From the NCBI RefSeq assembly GCF_011927765.1, contig NZ_JAATJG010000008.1, positions 62,001 to 126,000 of the forward strand: a stretch of DNA of 64,000 bases, in the 5' to 3' direction. The position numbers and the translations under genes were made by a program. The stretch is from Wenyingzhuangia aestuarii (GTDB lineage: Bacteria; Bacteroidota; Bacteroidia; Flavobacteriales; Flavobacteriaceae). Of this stretch, positions 1 to 9,452 are shown piece after piece; the first letter of the stretch is position 1; each line of letters opens with the position of its first letter. The notes under the pieces were generated by a model. The model was not told the origin of the DNA and did not search any database. It saw nothing but the letters and a program-made list of their open reading frames with translations.

Positions 1-1099
1 TTTGACTTCCTCCACTTTGAACACTTGCTAAGATTATTTTATTTTCTTTAGCATTATAACACATATCATTGTAAGAAAATATTCCTTCAATTATTTCTGC
101 TTTTTTTATATTTAAAGAACTCGGAATTAAATAAACCCTTTCTCCTAACAATACAAAAAACAACTCTGTGTTATTTATAACAACAGGTTCTGTTTGTGTA
201 ACTCTATAACCAAAATTAATTTTAGGTTTTAACTGACTTAAACCATATGATTTATTTTTTTGGGTTACCGGATTATACAAAGCAAAATGATAATTTGGCT
301 TGATACCCGAAAAACCAAACAACAACATGTTGTTATTAAATCCCTTTATATTTCTAACCCTAGAATCTCCTACAGGTCCCCATGCAATCATTTTAGATTT
401 AAATGGTTTTATTTGCATTGGCTTGAACTGAAAAAGTTCTCTTTTAGTATCTGTATTAGAAACAATACCATCTAACAATAAAATATCTGAACCATCTTTT
501 TGAGGCAATGCTCTTAAAAAATTTACTGTATGTGTATTCTTAGGTAAAGTTCCATCATCTGTCCATTTTTTATTAGGCTTTACTGTTGTCTTATAACTTG
601 TAGATGCAATTGTTGTTAATAGTTTTCCATCTTTAGAAACGTAATAAATATTTCTATCATTACCTCCACAAACAATGTAAGGATCTACACCTCCTGCTTT
701 ATGAATAACACATAGCGAAATTAAGGGAGCATTATTTTGTTTAAATTGCCAAAGTATGTTTCCTTTAATATCTAAGCAATAAAGTGTTCCGTTGGCATTA
801 ACGGCTAAAATTTCATCATAACCATCATCATTCAAATCACTCGTTATGATTTCGTGATTCATAATTCCATCAGAAAGTTCATTTTTCCAAACAACACCTT
901 TTGACTCATCTATAGCTAAAATAGCTCCATTATAAGAACTTGCTATAATTAAGTTTTCTTTTTTATTTGCCCCAAGTACTACTTTTGTTATGGTAACACC
1001 TGTTTCAATTCCTTTTATTGAAGGCTGTTTATCTTTTGCAAAAACACTTGAGATTAGTGCAATCCATAAATACATACCATATAGTATTCTATTAATCAT
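1..1099 (-). CDS. Propeller-type secreted protein, GH150/lambda-carrageenase-like paralogue (partial)
   Basis: An open frame runs without a stop from an ATG at 1099 to the left edge, so the 3' part is missing and only about 366 residues are visible. They start with a short hydrophobic signal (MINRILYGMYLWIAL), followed by beta-propeller-like repeats. These match the N-terminal part of the next gene upstream almost line by line, for example MNHEI, DDGYDEILA, NANGTLYCL, CGGND, YYVSKDG and GERVYLIPSSLN. The ATG lies inside the last codons of that gene (8 bp overlap with its stop at 1092), so the two are probably translationally coupled. The product is inferred to be a second secreted enzyme of the same family. 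Its catalytic part is outside the window, so enzyme activity cannot be judged. Confidence 0.8.
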   Translation of the reverse strand, partial: MINRILYGMYLWIALISSVFAKDKQPSIKGIETGVTITKVVLGANKKENLIIASSYNGAILAIDESKGVVWKNELSDGIMNHEIITSDLNDDGYDEILAVNANGTLYCLDIKGNILWQFKQNNAPLISLCVIHKAGGVDPYIVCGGNDRNIYYVSKDGKLLTTIASTSYKTTVKPNKKWTDDGTLPKNTHTVNFLRALPQKDGSDILLLDGIVSNTDTKRELFQFKPMQIKPFKSKMIAWGPVGDSRVRNIKGFNNNMLLFGFSGIKPNYHFALYNPVTQKNKSYGLSQLKPKINFGYRVTQTEPVVINNTELFFVLLGERVYLIPSSLNIKKAEIIEGIFSYNDMCYNAKENKIILASVQSGGSQ

Positions 1100-4000
1100 T
1101 TTTTATTATTTTATGAAAACTTCCTTTTAATTGTAAAAAATAAATACCTGAATTTAAATTGCTCACATTTAAACGATAGGTTTTATTTTTTTCTTTTTTT
1201 ATGTATTTTTTTATTACGGTATTTCCTAGTACATCTGTTATTGTAATATAATCTTCAACTTTTTCTGGTTTGTTTATTATAATATAATCTTTGGTAGGAA
1301 CAGGGTATATAGTATTTGTATTATTATTCATCACTTCTTTTGACGATAATGAAGAATTCCATTCTTTAAATTCTATATCAATAAACCTAAACATCCCTGC
1401 ACTTACATTTATTGATGTTGACATAGCTCCAACTTTAATGTTCTCCCCCGTAACAAGATCTTTTATTTTTACAGGTGTTACATTATTAAATGTTATCTCA
1501 GCTATTCTATCTTTGGGGTTTAAATATCCTTTATCTATTAATGTTAATCTAAAGTGGTTCTCATTTGTTTGGGCAACTACCCATGCAACATTTCCCGATA
1601 CATTTATTGGCAACTCTTTTGCTGCTTGTTTAATTTCTGTTTCTATAACACTTGCGTATTGTTTTGCATTGTATTTTTCTGTTCCATCAGCAGAGTAGTA
1701 ATATCTACCATCTGTGTAAAATTCTTTTAACCTTCCTTTGTAAAAAGGGTGTAACCTATTTTCTAAAGCTTCTCTTACCTTATTTTCTTGTACATAAACA
1801 CCTTTTTGAGGAGGTGTAATTAATACCATTCCGTTAGGATAAGGAGCTAAAAAATTAGATCTTCTATCTTTTACTCCAGATGCATAACTAGAAAAATCCC
1901 ACCCTGGTACTTGTGCACCAGACCAATCTGAACTTAATCTATTAAACACAAAAGGATTATTTGGATGAAAACTATTGTTGTAACGAACTGTTGCATCCAT
2001 GCTATTTCCTTCTCTTAAATAAATTTCTTCTGGTTCTAGCATGCTTAAATGTACCGGAGAAAAACTTACTATTTCATCAACTTTAGGAATATACAGAGCT
2101 CCAGAGCCTAACAATTCCCATAACAATGTCATGTACTCCGAATAATCTGAAGTTAAAGCAAAATTATTAATATACCTAGCTCCATAAGCAGTATGAAAAA
2201 TAGAATTTCTAAGAAAATGATTGGGTAAATTTTGATGAGAAAACTGTCTATTCCTCATATAAGATGCATTATCTCTAACAGCTCTGGTTCCCCACTCATT
2301 ACAAACCCCACTAGCCCATAATCCTAACCTACCAGCCAAACTTAAATCTTGTGTTTGATCTAACGTTTCTTCTAAAGCAGGAACCAAAACATTAGCAAAT
2401 TCTCCAGATAAAAATCTAGACCATTCTTTTTTGTAAATTACAGATTGCCAAAACACATGTTTAGGTCTTAAAAATAATTTTAAGTTATTACCTGCATTTG
2501 CATATTCACCTAAAGGATAAAATAATTTTTCTAAAACTTCACCAAAAGTTTCTTTGTGTAAAATAGTTAGTTCTGGCCAAATCCATACTGATCTTTTTCC
2601 TGATCCTCTATCAACTACTTTTTTAATAGTTTCTGCAGGTCCAAACATAAACGGATCAACTCCATGTCCTCCCCAAGTAGCTAAGCCCTCAGCATTGTAC
2701 CCTGAACTTAATTGATCTACAACTTCTGATTCTGTTAAACTATAATTTTTTCTTGAATCTCTTTGATTTCTTAAAGTTTCACTTTCAAGACCAGATCTAT
2801 CCCAATCATATACACTAGTCATCCATTTATATCCCATAAATTTTAAGTTGGAATACTTTTTCTTGATAACCAAAGCCTCAGCACTTAATTTTTTATCCGC
2901 GGCCTCAGACATCATTAAAATATCTAAAGGATTTCTCTCCCAGCTTGGTTTTTGGTACGTTTTTAATAAACTAGATATATTATTTGAATTCTCTATAATG
3001 GACGCAATTGTTCCTCCTGGTTGAAAAGCTTCAAATTCTGATTTCCAATTAGCACTTTGTAAATCGATAATATGAATTTGATTGCCTCCGCTTTGAATAC
3101 TTCCTAGTATGATTTTATGATTTTCTTTATCATAAACCATATCATTAAACGAAAAAGATCCTATTAAAACTTGAGTTGTTGCTAAATTAAGGGAGGTCGG
3201 AATTAAGTATATTCTTTCTCCCATTAAGACAAAATACATTTCTTGCCCAGAAATTTCTATCAAATCTGTTTGGGTAACTCTGTAACCTGTTAAAAGCTTT
3301 GGGATAATATCGTCTAAATTAATAGAGTTGATTGATTTTGTATTTAGATCCATCAGTCCTAAATGCTCTATTTTTTTTATACCCGAAAATCCCATTAATA
3401 ACACATTATTGCCATTAACTTTTCTTACTCTTAAATCACCTATGGGACCCCATCTAACCTTCTTAGCATTATTTAACGGAGTAACAGCATCTGGCTCAAA
3501 TTCAAAAAACTCTCCATTAGCATCTGTATTAGCTACAATTCCATGTAATAATAAATGATCTGAACCATCTGATTGAGGAATAGGTCTTAAAAAGTTAACG
3601 CTGTGTACGTTATAAGGCAAAGTACCATCATCTACCCAAGTACTATTAGGTCGTATTGTTGTTAGATAGGATGAAGAAGGTATTTCTTTTATTAAATCTC
3701 CATCTTTAGAAACATAATAGATGCTTAAATCATTACCTCCACATGCAATATATGGATTTACACCTCCTACTTTGTGAATTACACAAACAGAAATTAATGG
3801 TGAATTATTTTGTTTAAACTCCCACAATATTGCTCCTTCATAATTCAAACAATACAATGTTCCGTTTGCATTTGCTGCTAAAATTTCATCATAACCATCA
3901 TTGTCCAAATCATCAACCCATATTTCATGATTCATAACTCCTTCAGACAGTACTGTTTCCCATAAAACATTTCCCACATAATTTAAAGCAATTATATTTC

Positions 4001-4184
4001 CATTATAATTACTAGCTATTATTCTTGTTGAACTTTTAAATTTTGCAACTCTTACTTTTGTTACGGTACTACCTACGTTTAAAGATGTTAAACCTTGTGA
4101 ATACCCTAACACACCAACTAACAAAACTACAACTAACACAAATCTGCTTCTAGAACATTGCTTCATTTTTTTAAGCATTAACAA
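1092..4184 (-). CDS. T9SS-exported beta-propeller plus glycosidase-like protein, putative GH150 (lambda-carrageenase-like)
   Basis: A 1030-residue secreted protein. Residues 1-30 form a signal peptide. Residues about 30-420 look like a PQQ/FG-GAP-type beta-propeller (DLDNDGYDEILAANANG). Residues about 425-940 form a module rich in Trp, Tyr and acidic residues (YDWDRSGLESE, WGGHGVDPF, RSVWIWPEL). Residues 955-1030 are a typical type IX secretion sorting tail (YPVPTKDYIII, SGIYFLQLKG). A propeller in front of an unrelated catalytic module is the arrangement described for lambda-carrageenase (GH150). Together with the GH127 gene 17 bp upstream, this is why I suggest a sulfated-galactan role. The family assignment is inference from architecture. 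A generic FG-GAP surface protein or another uncharacterised glycosidase family is the alternative. The gene overlaps the next paralogue by 8 bp. Confidence 0.6.
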   Translation of the reverse strand: MLMLKKMKQCSRSRFVLVVVLLVGVLGYSQGLTSLNVGSTVTKVRVAKFKSSTRIIASNYNGNIIALNYVGNVLWETVLSEGVMNHEIWVDDLDNDGYDEILAANANGTLYCLNYEGAILWEFKQNNSPLISVCVIHKVGGVNPYIACGGNDLSIYYVSKDGDLIKEIPSSSYLTTIRPNSTWVDDGTLPYNVHSVNFLRPIPQSDGSDHLLLHGIVANTDANGEFFEFEPDAVTPLNNAKKVRWGPIGDLRVRKVNGNNVLLMGFSGIKKIEHLGLMDLNTKSINSINLDDIIPKLLTGYRVTQTDLIEISGQEMYFVLMGERIYLIPTSLNLATTQVLIGSFSFNDMVYDKENHKIILGSIQSGGNQIHIIDLQSANWKSEFEAFQPGGTIASIIENSNNISSLLKTYQKPSWERNPLDILMMSEAADKKLSAEALVIKKKYSNLKFMGYKWMTSVYDWDRSGLESETLRNQRDSRKNYSLTESEVVDQLSSGYNAEGLATWGGHGVDPFMFGPAETIKKVVDRGSGKRSVWIWPELTILHKETFGEVLEKLFYPLGEYANAGNNLKLFLRPKHVFWQSVIYKKEWSRFLSGEFANVLVPALEETLDQTQDLSLAGRLGLWASGVCNEWGTRAVRDNASYMRNRQFSHQNLPNHFLRNSIFHTAYGARYINNFALTSDYSEYMTLLWELLGSGALYIPKVDEIVSFSPVHLSMLEPEEIYLREGNSMDATVRYNNSFHPNNPFVFNRLSSDWSGAQVPGWDFSSYASGVKDRRSNFLAPYPNGMVLITPPQKGVYVQENKVREALENRLHPFYKGRLKEFYTDGRYYYSADGTEKYNAKQYASVIETEIKQAAKELPINVSGNVAWVVAQTNENHFRLTLIDKGYLNPKDRIAEITFNNVTPVKIKDLVTGENIKVGAMSTSINVSAGMFRFIDIEFKEWNSSLSSKEVMNNNTNTIYPVPTKDYIIINKPEKVEDYITITDVLGNTVIKKYIKKEKNKTYRLNVSNLNSGIYFLQLKGSFHKIIKND

Positions 4185-4201
4185 TTACATTTATTTAAAT
4201 A

Positions 4202-6244
4202 TTATTCCCAAATTAGAGACATAAACACAGTCATTTCTCCTTCACCTCTATTACTCCAAGAATAATAAGGAATAAATTTAGCTTTATATGTTTCCCATGT
4301 TGTTCCCTCTATATTAGGATACATTATATTTTCACGAGTACTTCTTTTTAATTTTACATTTCCATTTAAAGTGGTAACTCCTCCTAAAAGGCTAGATTCA
4401 TAGACAGATTCTAGTTTAATTTTTGAAGGTATATAAACATCTAATACATCTGTTTTAGCAGGTAAATCTGCCGTTTCTACACAGTATACCACTGGACCTC
4501 TTTTTATAGCTACTTGGTTTCTTGTTTCTTCTATTCTCCTATGTCCTGTGTATAATTTTACATTCATAGGTAAGTCTAAAGAAATTACATCACCTTTTTT
4601 CCACTTTCTATTAAGTACGGCATATGATCCTACAGAAATAGTTTGAGAAATTTCTTTACCATTTACTAAAATTTTAGTTCCATTTGCCCATTGAGGCACT
4701 CTAATAAATATATCAAATGCTGTTTTTTTACATTTCTCTATTTTTATAGATACATTACCTTCCCATGGATAATTAGTTGTTTGAAATAATTTTAATTTAG
4801 TACCATCTAACAACCTAGTGTCTAGTTTATTTCCTCCAAATAAATTAACTACCACACCATTAGAACTTAAGTTGTACGCCCATGCTGATAGCTTTGCTAT
4901 AGTTCTTACCAAGTTAGGAGGGCAACAAAAACATGGGATATAAGGCTGTCTTGTTTTATAATCTGTACCTCCTAAATGCTGATCGAAACTTCTTCTTAAC
5001 GGGTTGGTATAAAAATAATTTTCTCCTTTAATATCAATACCAGATAATGCACTATTGTACATTACAGTTTCTATAATATCAGCATATTTAGACTCACCTT
5101 TAATACTTAACATTCTATAATTAAACATTGCATTACATAGGTTTGCACAAGTTTCGTTGTATGAATTTGAATTGTGCATTTGGTAATCTAATGTAAACGC
5201 TTCGTGTACAAAATCTCTATGAGAAGATCCACCATCATGTGCCTGACCACAAGCACCCGTAATAAACATCTTTTTCTCAACAATGTTTCCCCATATTCTA
5301 TCCAAAGTATTAATCAGTGCTTTTTCACCCGTTTCTGCATAAACATCAGCAGCTCCAGTATACATATACAGTCCTAAAACAGCATGCCCTACAGCTTCTT
5401 TTTCTTCTCTAAAGGGTGTTCGTTCTTGGGTCATATCTCCAATCATATTAAAACGAACGGTTTTATGTGGTTTTACTTTAGATTTCCCTCTCATATCAAT
5501 AAATAATTGGGCCAATTCTAAATACTTTTTCTCATTAGTAGTTCTGTAAAGCTCTACCAATCCCGTAATTTGAACTTGATTGAAACCAAAACGCGCTAAT
5601 TCTTCTGGTTGAGGACTAAATATCTTATACAAATTGTCGGCGTTTTTAATGGCTATTTTTAAAAAATTAGTTTTTCCTGTAATTCTATAATATATACTTG
5701 CTGCAATATATAAATGACCACTATTATACATTTCATGAAAACGTCTTTCTTGATAGGGTTCTAGGTTATCATCAATACTAATTTCTGTATGTAAGTACCC
5801 CGATTCTTCTTGAGCCTTTCCTATAATTTCTATATATGATTCTAATCTTTCTAAAATTTTAGCATCTTTATTATTTGCGTAAACATACATAGCTGCCTCC
5901 ATCCACTTATAAAAATCACCATCATGCCAATGCATTCCTTGATGTTTTCCTTTTTTTAACCCTGCTGCTATTTTAAAATTATCTAAAGCAAATCCTACAT
6001 CTCCGGTTAAAATTTCTTCCATATGAGGAACCATTACCTCCTCTGCATTTTTGTATTTATCTGCCCAAAAACCCTCTGTCCATTTACAATCTCCAATATC
6101 AATACTTTTAAATTTCATATTAGGACTATTAATATTGTTAATAATTCCTTTGTTAGAGTTTAAATGCAACTTTTGTGCTGTAGTTGTTTTAGTTGTTAAA
6201 ACAACTAAAAGCACGCAAAAGAAACTAATATTTATAAATTTCAT
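4202..6244 (-). CDS. GH127 (DUF1680) glycoside hydrolase, exported
   Basis: A 680-residue protein with a signal peptide (MKFINISFFCVLLVVLTTK, cleavage near TTAQ) and a full DUF1680/GH127 body. The family's zinc and nucleophile site is visible: E364 and C366 in NETC, and C440-C441 in CFCCPPN, matching the Glu-Cys and Cys-Cys ligands known from beta-L-arabinofuranosidase HypBA1. GH127 members hydrolyse beta-L-arabinofuranosides. Some marine members are exo-alpha-3,6-anhydro-D-galactosidases of carrageenan loci. The carrageenase-like neighbours favour the second activity here, but that is inference. It is the first gene of the three-gene minus-strand operon, with a good promoter 36-67 bp upstream of its start. 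Confidence 0.88.
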   Translation of the reverse strand: MKFINISFFCVLLVVLTTKTTTAQKLHLNSNKGIINNINSPNMKFKSIDIGDCKWTEGFWADKYKNAEEVMVPHMEEILTGDVGFALDNFKIAAGLKKGKHQGMHWHDGDFYKWMEAAMYVYANNKDAKILERLESYIEIIGKAQEESGYLHTEISIDDNLEPYQERRFHEMYNSGHLYIAASIYYRITGKTNFLKIAIKNADNLYKIFSPQPEELARFGFNQVQITGLVELYRTTNEKKYLELAQLFIDMRGKSKVKPHKTVRFNMIGDMTQERTPFREEKEAVGHAVLGLYMYTGAADVYAETGEKALINTLDRIWGNIVEKKMFITGACGQAHDGGSSHRDFVHEAFTLDYQMHNSNSYNETCANLCNAMFNYRMLSIKGESKYADIIETVMYNSALSGIDIKGENYFYTNPLRRSFDQHLGGTDYKTRQPYIPCFCCPPNLVRTIAKLSAWAYNLSSNGVVVNLFGGNKLDTRLLDGTKLKLFQTTNYPWEGNVSIKIEKCKKTAFDIFIRVPQWANGTKILVNGKEISQTISVGSYAVLNRKWKKGDVISLDLPMNVKLYTGHRRIEETRNQVAIKRGPVVYCVETADLPAKTDVLDVYIPSKIKLESVYESSLLGGVTTLNGNVKLKRSTRENIMYPNIEGTTWETYKAKFIPYYSWSNRGEGEMTVFMSLIWE

Positions 6245-6279
6245 ATTTATTGATTGTTATAATTAATGTAATTTTAAAC

Positions 6280-6311
6280 CAAAGCTATCTTTTTAGGCCC
6301 CAACAAAACAA
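6280..6311 (-). promoter_or_regulatory. Promoter of the GH127 operon
   Basis: On the minus strand the -7 box TAGCTTTG (6280-6287) fits TAnnTTTG exactly. A TTG lies 21 nt further upstream (6309-6311), the spacing known for Bacteroidota sigma factor ABfA. The expected transcript starts about 30 nt upstream of the GH127 ATG. Confidence 0.6.
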
Positions 6312-6363
6312 AAAACACAATTACATTTGATTAACATTAGCTATGTTAAAAAATTAAAAAACT

Positions 6364-6371
6364 TAACTTTG
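6364..6371 (+). promoter_or_regulatory. Probable -7 box for the TPR/LuxR regulator
   Basis: TAACTTTG matches TAnnTTTG, 51 bp upstream of the ATG at 6423. No good TTG was found at the usual distance. A second match, TACATTTG at 6322-6329, lies further upstream. If 6364 is used, transcription begins near 6378 and the upstream TTG codon at 6327 cannot be the start. Confidence 0.35.
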
Positions 6372-6422
6372 ACAAAAAAAACAAATCATAAAAACCTAAA
6401 AAACAATAACTTAACAATAAAA

Positions 6423-7988
6423 ATGTTATTTTTATTAATTAACATTTTATTTACAGACAGCTTACAAAGTCAACAGTTAAAATCTCCTTTTTACGAAGGA
6501 ATTATTAATAAAAACATAGCCACTCTTGAAATAAAGAAGACCCTTTTGGACCTTAAAAAAAAGGCTATTCTTGAAAAAGATTCTATTTTATTAACCAAAA
6601 CATTAATCTCTATAAGTGCTTATGAACGTTCTAAGATTAATTATGAGCAGGCATTTATAAACGCAGGTGAAGCCCTTTATATTTCTAAAAAATTAAAGTC
6701 TGATTTGCTAATAGCCAAATCTAATGAAGAGTTTGGAGTTTTATTATACATGTATAAACAAGAAAAAGAAGCCGAAAAACACTTAACTGCAGCTCACAAA
6801 ATATTTACCTCTCTGTACAAAAAAAACAAATTAGGAATTAAAGATCTTTATCAATCTAACTATAATCTTGTACTGTTATCTCAATTAAAAAAAGATCCAA
6901 TTGGATTAGAAAAATATGTATCTTATTGCGATACAATTCTAAACCAGAATCATCTTTCAAAAAAATACAATGCTTTATTAAACGAAAAAAGAGCTAGTGT
7001 TTTTCAATGGAATTTAAACTATAGCAAAGCTCTAAAACTATTATACAACAGCGCAAACACATTAGAAAACCTTCCTAATCAAGACAAAGTATTTAAAAAC
7101 TTTTTATTTATAGTTTACGGAAGAATTGCAAACATACATCATTTATCAGCAAACAAATTTCTAGCTAATAAGTTTTATAACAAAGCGGTAACCCTTAAAG
7201 ATTACACTGGAGAAAACACTTTTTATCAATACTTTATATACAAAAAGTATGCGCTCCTTTTAGCAGAACTAAATCAATATGCTAAAGCATATAGTTACGA
7301 AGCAAAATCTAATGCGCTAGGACATACATATTGGAATCCAAGGAATCAAAAAAACAGTAGCTTTATTTCTATTAAAAATCAATTTAAAAACAATTTAGAA
7401 AATCAAAAAAAAGAATTAAATAAAAAACAACTTGAAGTTACAACTATTAAAAACAAACTATTACAATTAAAAGTGTTAATGCTCTTTGTTGTTTTAATTT
7501 TGTTAATAATTATTACTATTGTGTTTTATAGAGTTAAATCTTTAAAACATGAAAAGATTGAAAAAGATTCTGAAAAACTAATTCAAATCAAGAATAAAGA
7601 ACTTACCTACAACACGCTTCAATTAATAGAAAAAGAAAGAATGCTTACAGAGTTCTCTACTTTTTTAAAAGAAAACTACAACAACACCCATTCAAAACTA
7701 TTTCTAAAAAGAATTCACAAAAACTCTTCTACATTATGGGAAGCTTTTAACAATAGGTTTAAAGAACAAAACATAGGATTTTATGAAAAATTACAGAAAA
7801 AAATTCCTCACTTAACCTCTGCCGATTTAAAATTATGTGCTCTTATTAAATTAAATTTTTCGGGAAAAGAAATGTCATATCTACTTGGCATTTCACACGG
7901 TAGTGTAAATGTTGCCAGACATAGACTTAGAAAAAAATTGAAACTTTCTAAAGAAATCAATCTTACAGAATTTATGAATACTATTTAA
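6423..7988 (+). CDS. TPR-repeat membrane regulator with LuxR-type HTH
   Basis: The open frame extends upstream to a TTG at 6327, but I choose the ATG at 6423 (521 residues). It begins a clean signal sequence (MLFLLINILFTDSLQS), and a promoter-like box lies between the two possible starts. The order is signal peptide, TPR-like helices (about 30-310), a coiled segment, one membrane helix (about 350-372), a second coiled region, and a C-terminal helix-turn-helix (LTSADLKLCALIKLNFSGKEMSYLLGI). This layout is common in Flavobacteriia for membrane-bound regulators with a cytoplasmic LuxR-like HTH. The gene is divergent from the GH127 operon and so is a candidate regulator of it, though no binding site was recognised. 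It ends with a 4 bp convergent overlap with folP. Confidence 0.8.
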   Translation: MLFLLINILFTDSLQSQQLKSPFYEGIINKNIATLEIKKTLLDLKKKAILEKDSILLTKTLISISAYERSKINYEQAFINAGEALYISKKLKSDLLIAKSNEEFGVLLYMYKQEKEAEKHLTAAHKIFTSLYKKNKLGIKDLYQSNYNLVLLSQLKKDPIGLEKYVSYCDTILNQNHLSKKYNALLNEKRASVFQWNLNYSKALKLLYNSANTLENLPNQDKVFKNFLFIVYGRIANIHHLSANKFLANKFYNKAVTLKDYTGENTFYQYFIYKKYALLLAELNQYAKAYSYEAKSNALGHTYWNPRNQKNSSFISIKNQFKNNLENQKKELNKKQLEVTTIKNKLLQLKVLMLFVVLILLIIITIVFYRVKSLKHEKIEKDSEKLIQIKNKELTYNTLQLIEKERMLTEFSTFLKENYNNTHSKLFLKRIHKNSSTLWEAFNNRFKEQNIGFYEKLQKKIPHLTSADLKLCALIKLNFSGKEMSYLLGISHGSVNVARHRLRKKLKLSKEINLTEFMNTI

Positions 7989-8821
7989 GCACACCTATTT
8001 AATAAACTCCAAAACTTTACTACTTCAACAGCTTCTTTCACATCATGTACACGTAAAATTTGTGTGCCTTTTTGTAATGCTATCGTGTTTGCTATAGACG
8101 TTGCATTTAATGCCTCTTGCGGAGAAATTTCTAAAGGTTTGTACAACATAGATTTTCTAGAAACTCCTGTTAACACAGGTAATTTCATTTCCTGAAAATA
8201 AGCTAAGTTTTTTAGCAATTCGTAATTATGCTCTGTACTTTTTCCAAAACCAAAGCCAACATCTAAAATTATATCGTGCACATGCAATTCATTTAGTTTA
8301 TTCACCTTTTTAGATAATTCATAAAAAACTTCTGTTACCACATTTTTATACGCTGGAGCAGCCTGCATTGTTTGAGGATTCCCCTGCATGTGCATAATAA
8401 TATAAGGTACTTGTAATTTTGCAACAGTAATAAACATATCAGCATCTAAATCTCCTCCAGAAATATCATTAATTAAGCAAGCTCCCGCTTTTATACAAGC
8501 CTTAGCAACATTACTTCTAAACGTATCTATAGAAATTAAAATTTCAGGAAAATTAGCGACTAACAAATCTACCACAGGCACAATTCTACTCAATTCCTCT
8601 TCTTCAGAAATATGCTTGGCACCTGGTCTAGAAGAATAAGCACCTACATCTATAAAAGTAGCACCATCTTTTAACATTCTTTCTACTTGTGCCAGTATGG
8701 ATTTTTCATCCTTATATTTTCCTCCATCAAAAAATGAATCTGGAGTAATATTTAAAATCCCCATAACTTTGGGAGTAGACAAATCGATTAATTTTCCGTT
8801 ACAATTGATGGTAGTTTGCAT
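7985..8821 (-). CDS. folP: Dihydropteroate synthase
   Basis: Condenses 6-hydroxymethyl-dihydropterin pyrophosphate with p-aminobenzoate in folate synthesis, in the cytoplasm. Family signatures are clear: VMGILNITPDSFFDGG, FIDVGAYSSRPGA, SIDTFRSNVA, ACLINDISGG, and DVGFGFGKS followed by TGVSRKSM. The longest frame starts at 8911, but those 30 extra residues are unlike FolP and collide with the divergent gene. The ATG at 8821 gives MQTTINCNGKLIDLS and a normal family length of 278 residues. The gene is divergent from the DUF1599 gene, an association common in Bacteroidota. Confidence 0.95.
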   Translation of the reverse strand: MQTTINCNGKLIDLSTPKVMGILNITPDSFFDGGKYKDEKSILAQVERMLKDGATFIDVGAYSSRPGAKHISEEEELSRIVPVVDLLVANFPEILISIDTFRSNVAKACIKAGACLINDISGGDLDADMFITVAKLQVPYIIMHMQGNPQTMQAAPAYKNVVTEVFYELSKKVNKLNELHVHDIILDVGFGFGKSTEHNYELLKNLAYFQEMKLPVLTGVSRKSMLYKPLEISPQEALNATSIANTIALQKGTQILRVHDVKEAVEVVKFWSLLNRCA

Positions 8822-8912
8822 TAAAGACACTTTTGTTTTACAGATGAACAGAAACTCATAATTGTTTATTAAATTCGTTTCCGATATCGAAATTACAGAA
8901 AAAACACACATT

Positions 8913-9449
8913 ATGTCTCATACGTCAGAACAATACGATAAAATTATTAACGATTGCCAAAGCTTATTTTCTAAAAAAATGAGTGATTACGGTAGTGCTT
9001 GGCGAATTTTACGATTGCCAAGTTTAACCGATCAAATTTTTATCAAAGCACAACGTATTAGACAACTGCAAGAAAATGATGTAAGAAAAGTTGATGAAGG
9101 AGAAGTATCTGAATTTATAGGAATTATTAACTATTGTATTATGGCATTAATACAAATAGAAAAAGGAATTGCAGATCAGCCAGATTTAAACACGCAAGAA
9201 GCTGTAGAATTGTATGAAAAGCATATAAAAATTACGAAAGAATTAATGTTAAACAAAAATCACGATTATGGTGAAGCTTGGAGAGATATGCGAGTTAGTT
9301 CTTTAACCGATTTAATTTTACAAAAATTACTACGCGTAAAACAAATAGAAGACAACAAAGGAAAAACTTTAGTTTCTGAAGGAATTGATGCCAATTACCA
9401 AGACATGATTAACTATTCTGTTTTTGCCATGATTCACTTAACTCTTTAA
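8913..9449 (+). CDS. DUF1599 domain protein
   Basis: A 178-residue cytoplasmic protein built from two similar halves. The motif YGSAWRILRLPSLTDQI in the first half recurs as YGEAWRDMRVSSLTDLI in the second, each followed by a K-x2-R-x-(R/K)-Q helix. This is the DUF1599 pattern, and no biochemical role is established. The longer frame from 8862 overlaps the folP leader; the ATG at 8913 gives MSHTSEQYDK, a typical start. It sits 3 bp before the DoxX-like gene, with folP divergent, as in many Flavobacteriia. Confidence 0.88.
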   Translation: MSHTSEQYDKIINDCQSLFSKKMSDYGSAWRILRLPSLTDQIFIKAQRIRQLQENDVRKVDEGEVSEFIGIINYCIMALIQIEKGIADQPDLNTQEAVELYEKHIKITKELMLNKNHDYGEAWRDMRVSSLTDLILQKLLRVKQIEDNKGKTLVSEGIDANYQDMINYSVFAMIHLTL

Positions 9450-9452
9450 GCT

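Noticed and set aside
260-475. Short plus-strand open frame
   Set aside because: It is antisense to the partial propeller gene, whose frame is fully open and matches its paralogue in sequence.
1291-1698. Open frame of 135 codons on the plus strand
   Set aside because: It lies antisense to the well-supported 1092-4184 gene and shows no recognisable protein features.
8882-8889. CGATATCG palindrome between folP and the DUF1599 gene
   Set aside because: It is only 8 bp, its flanks do not extend the symmetry, and no regulator or second copy supports it.
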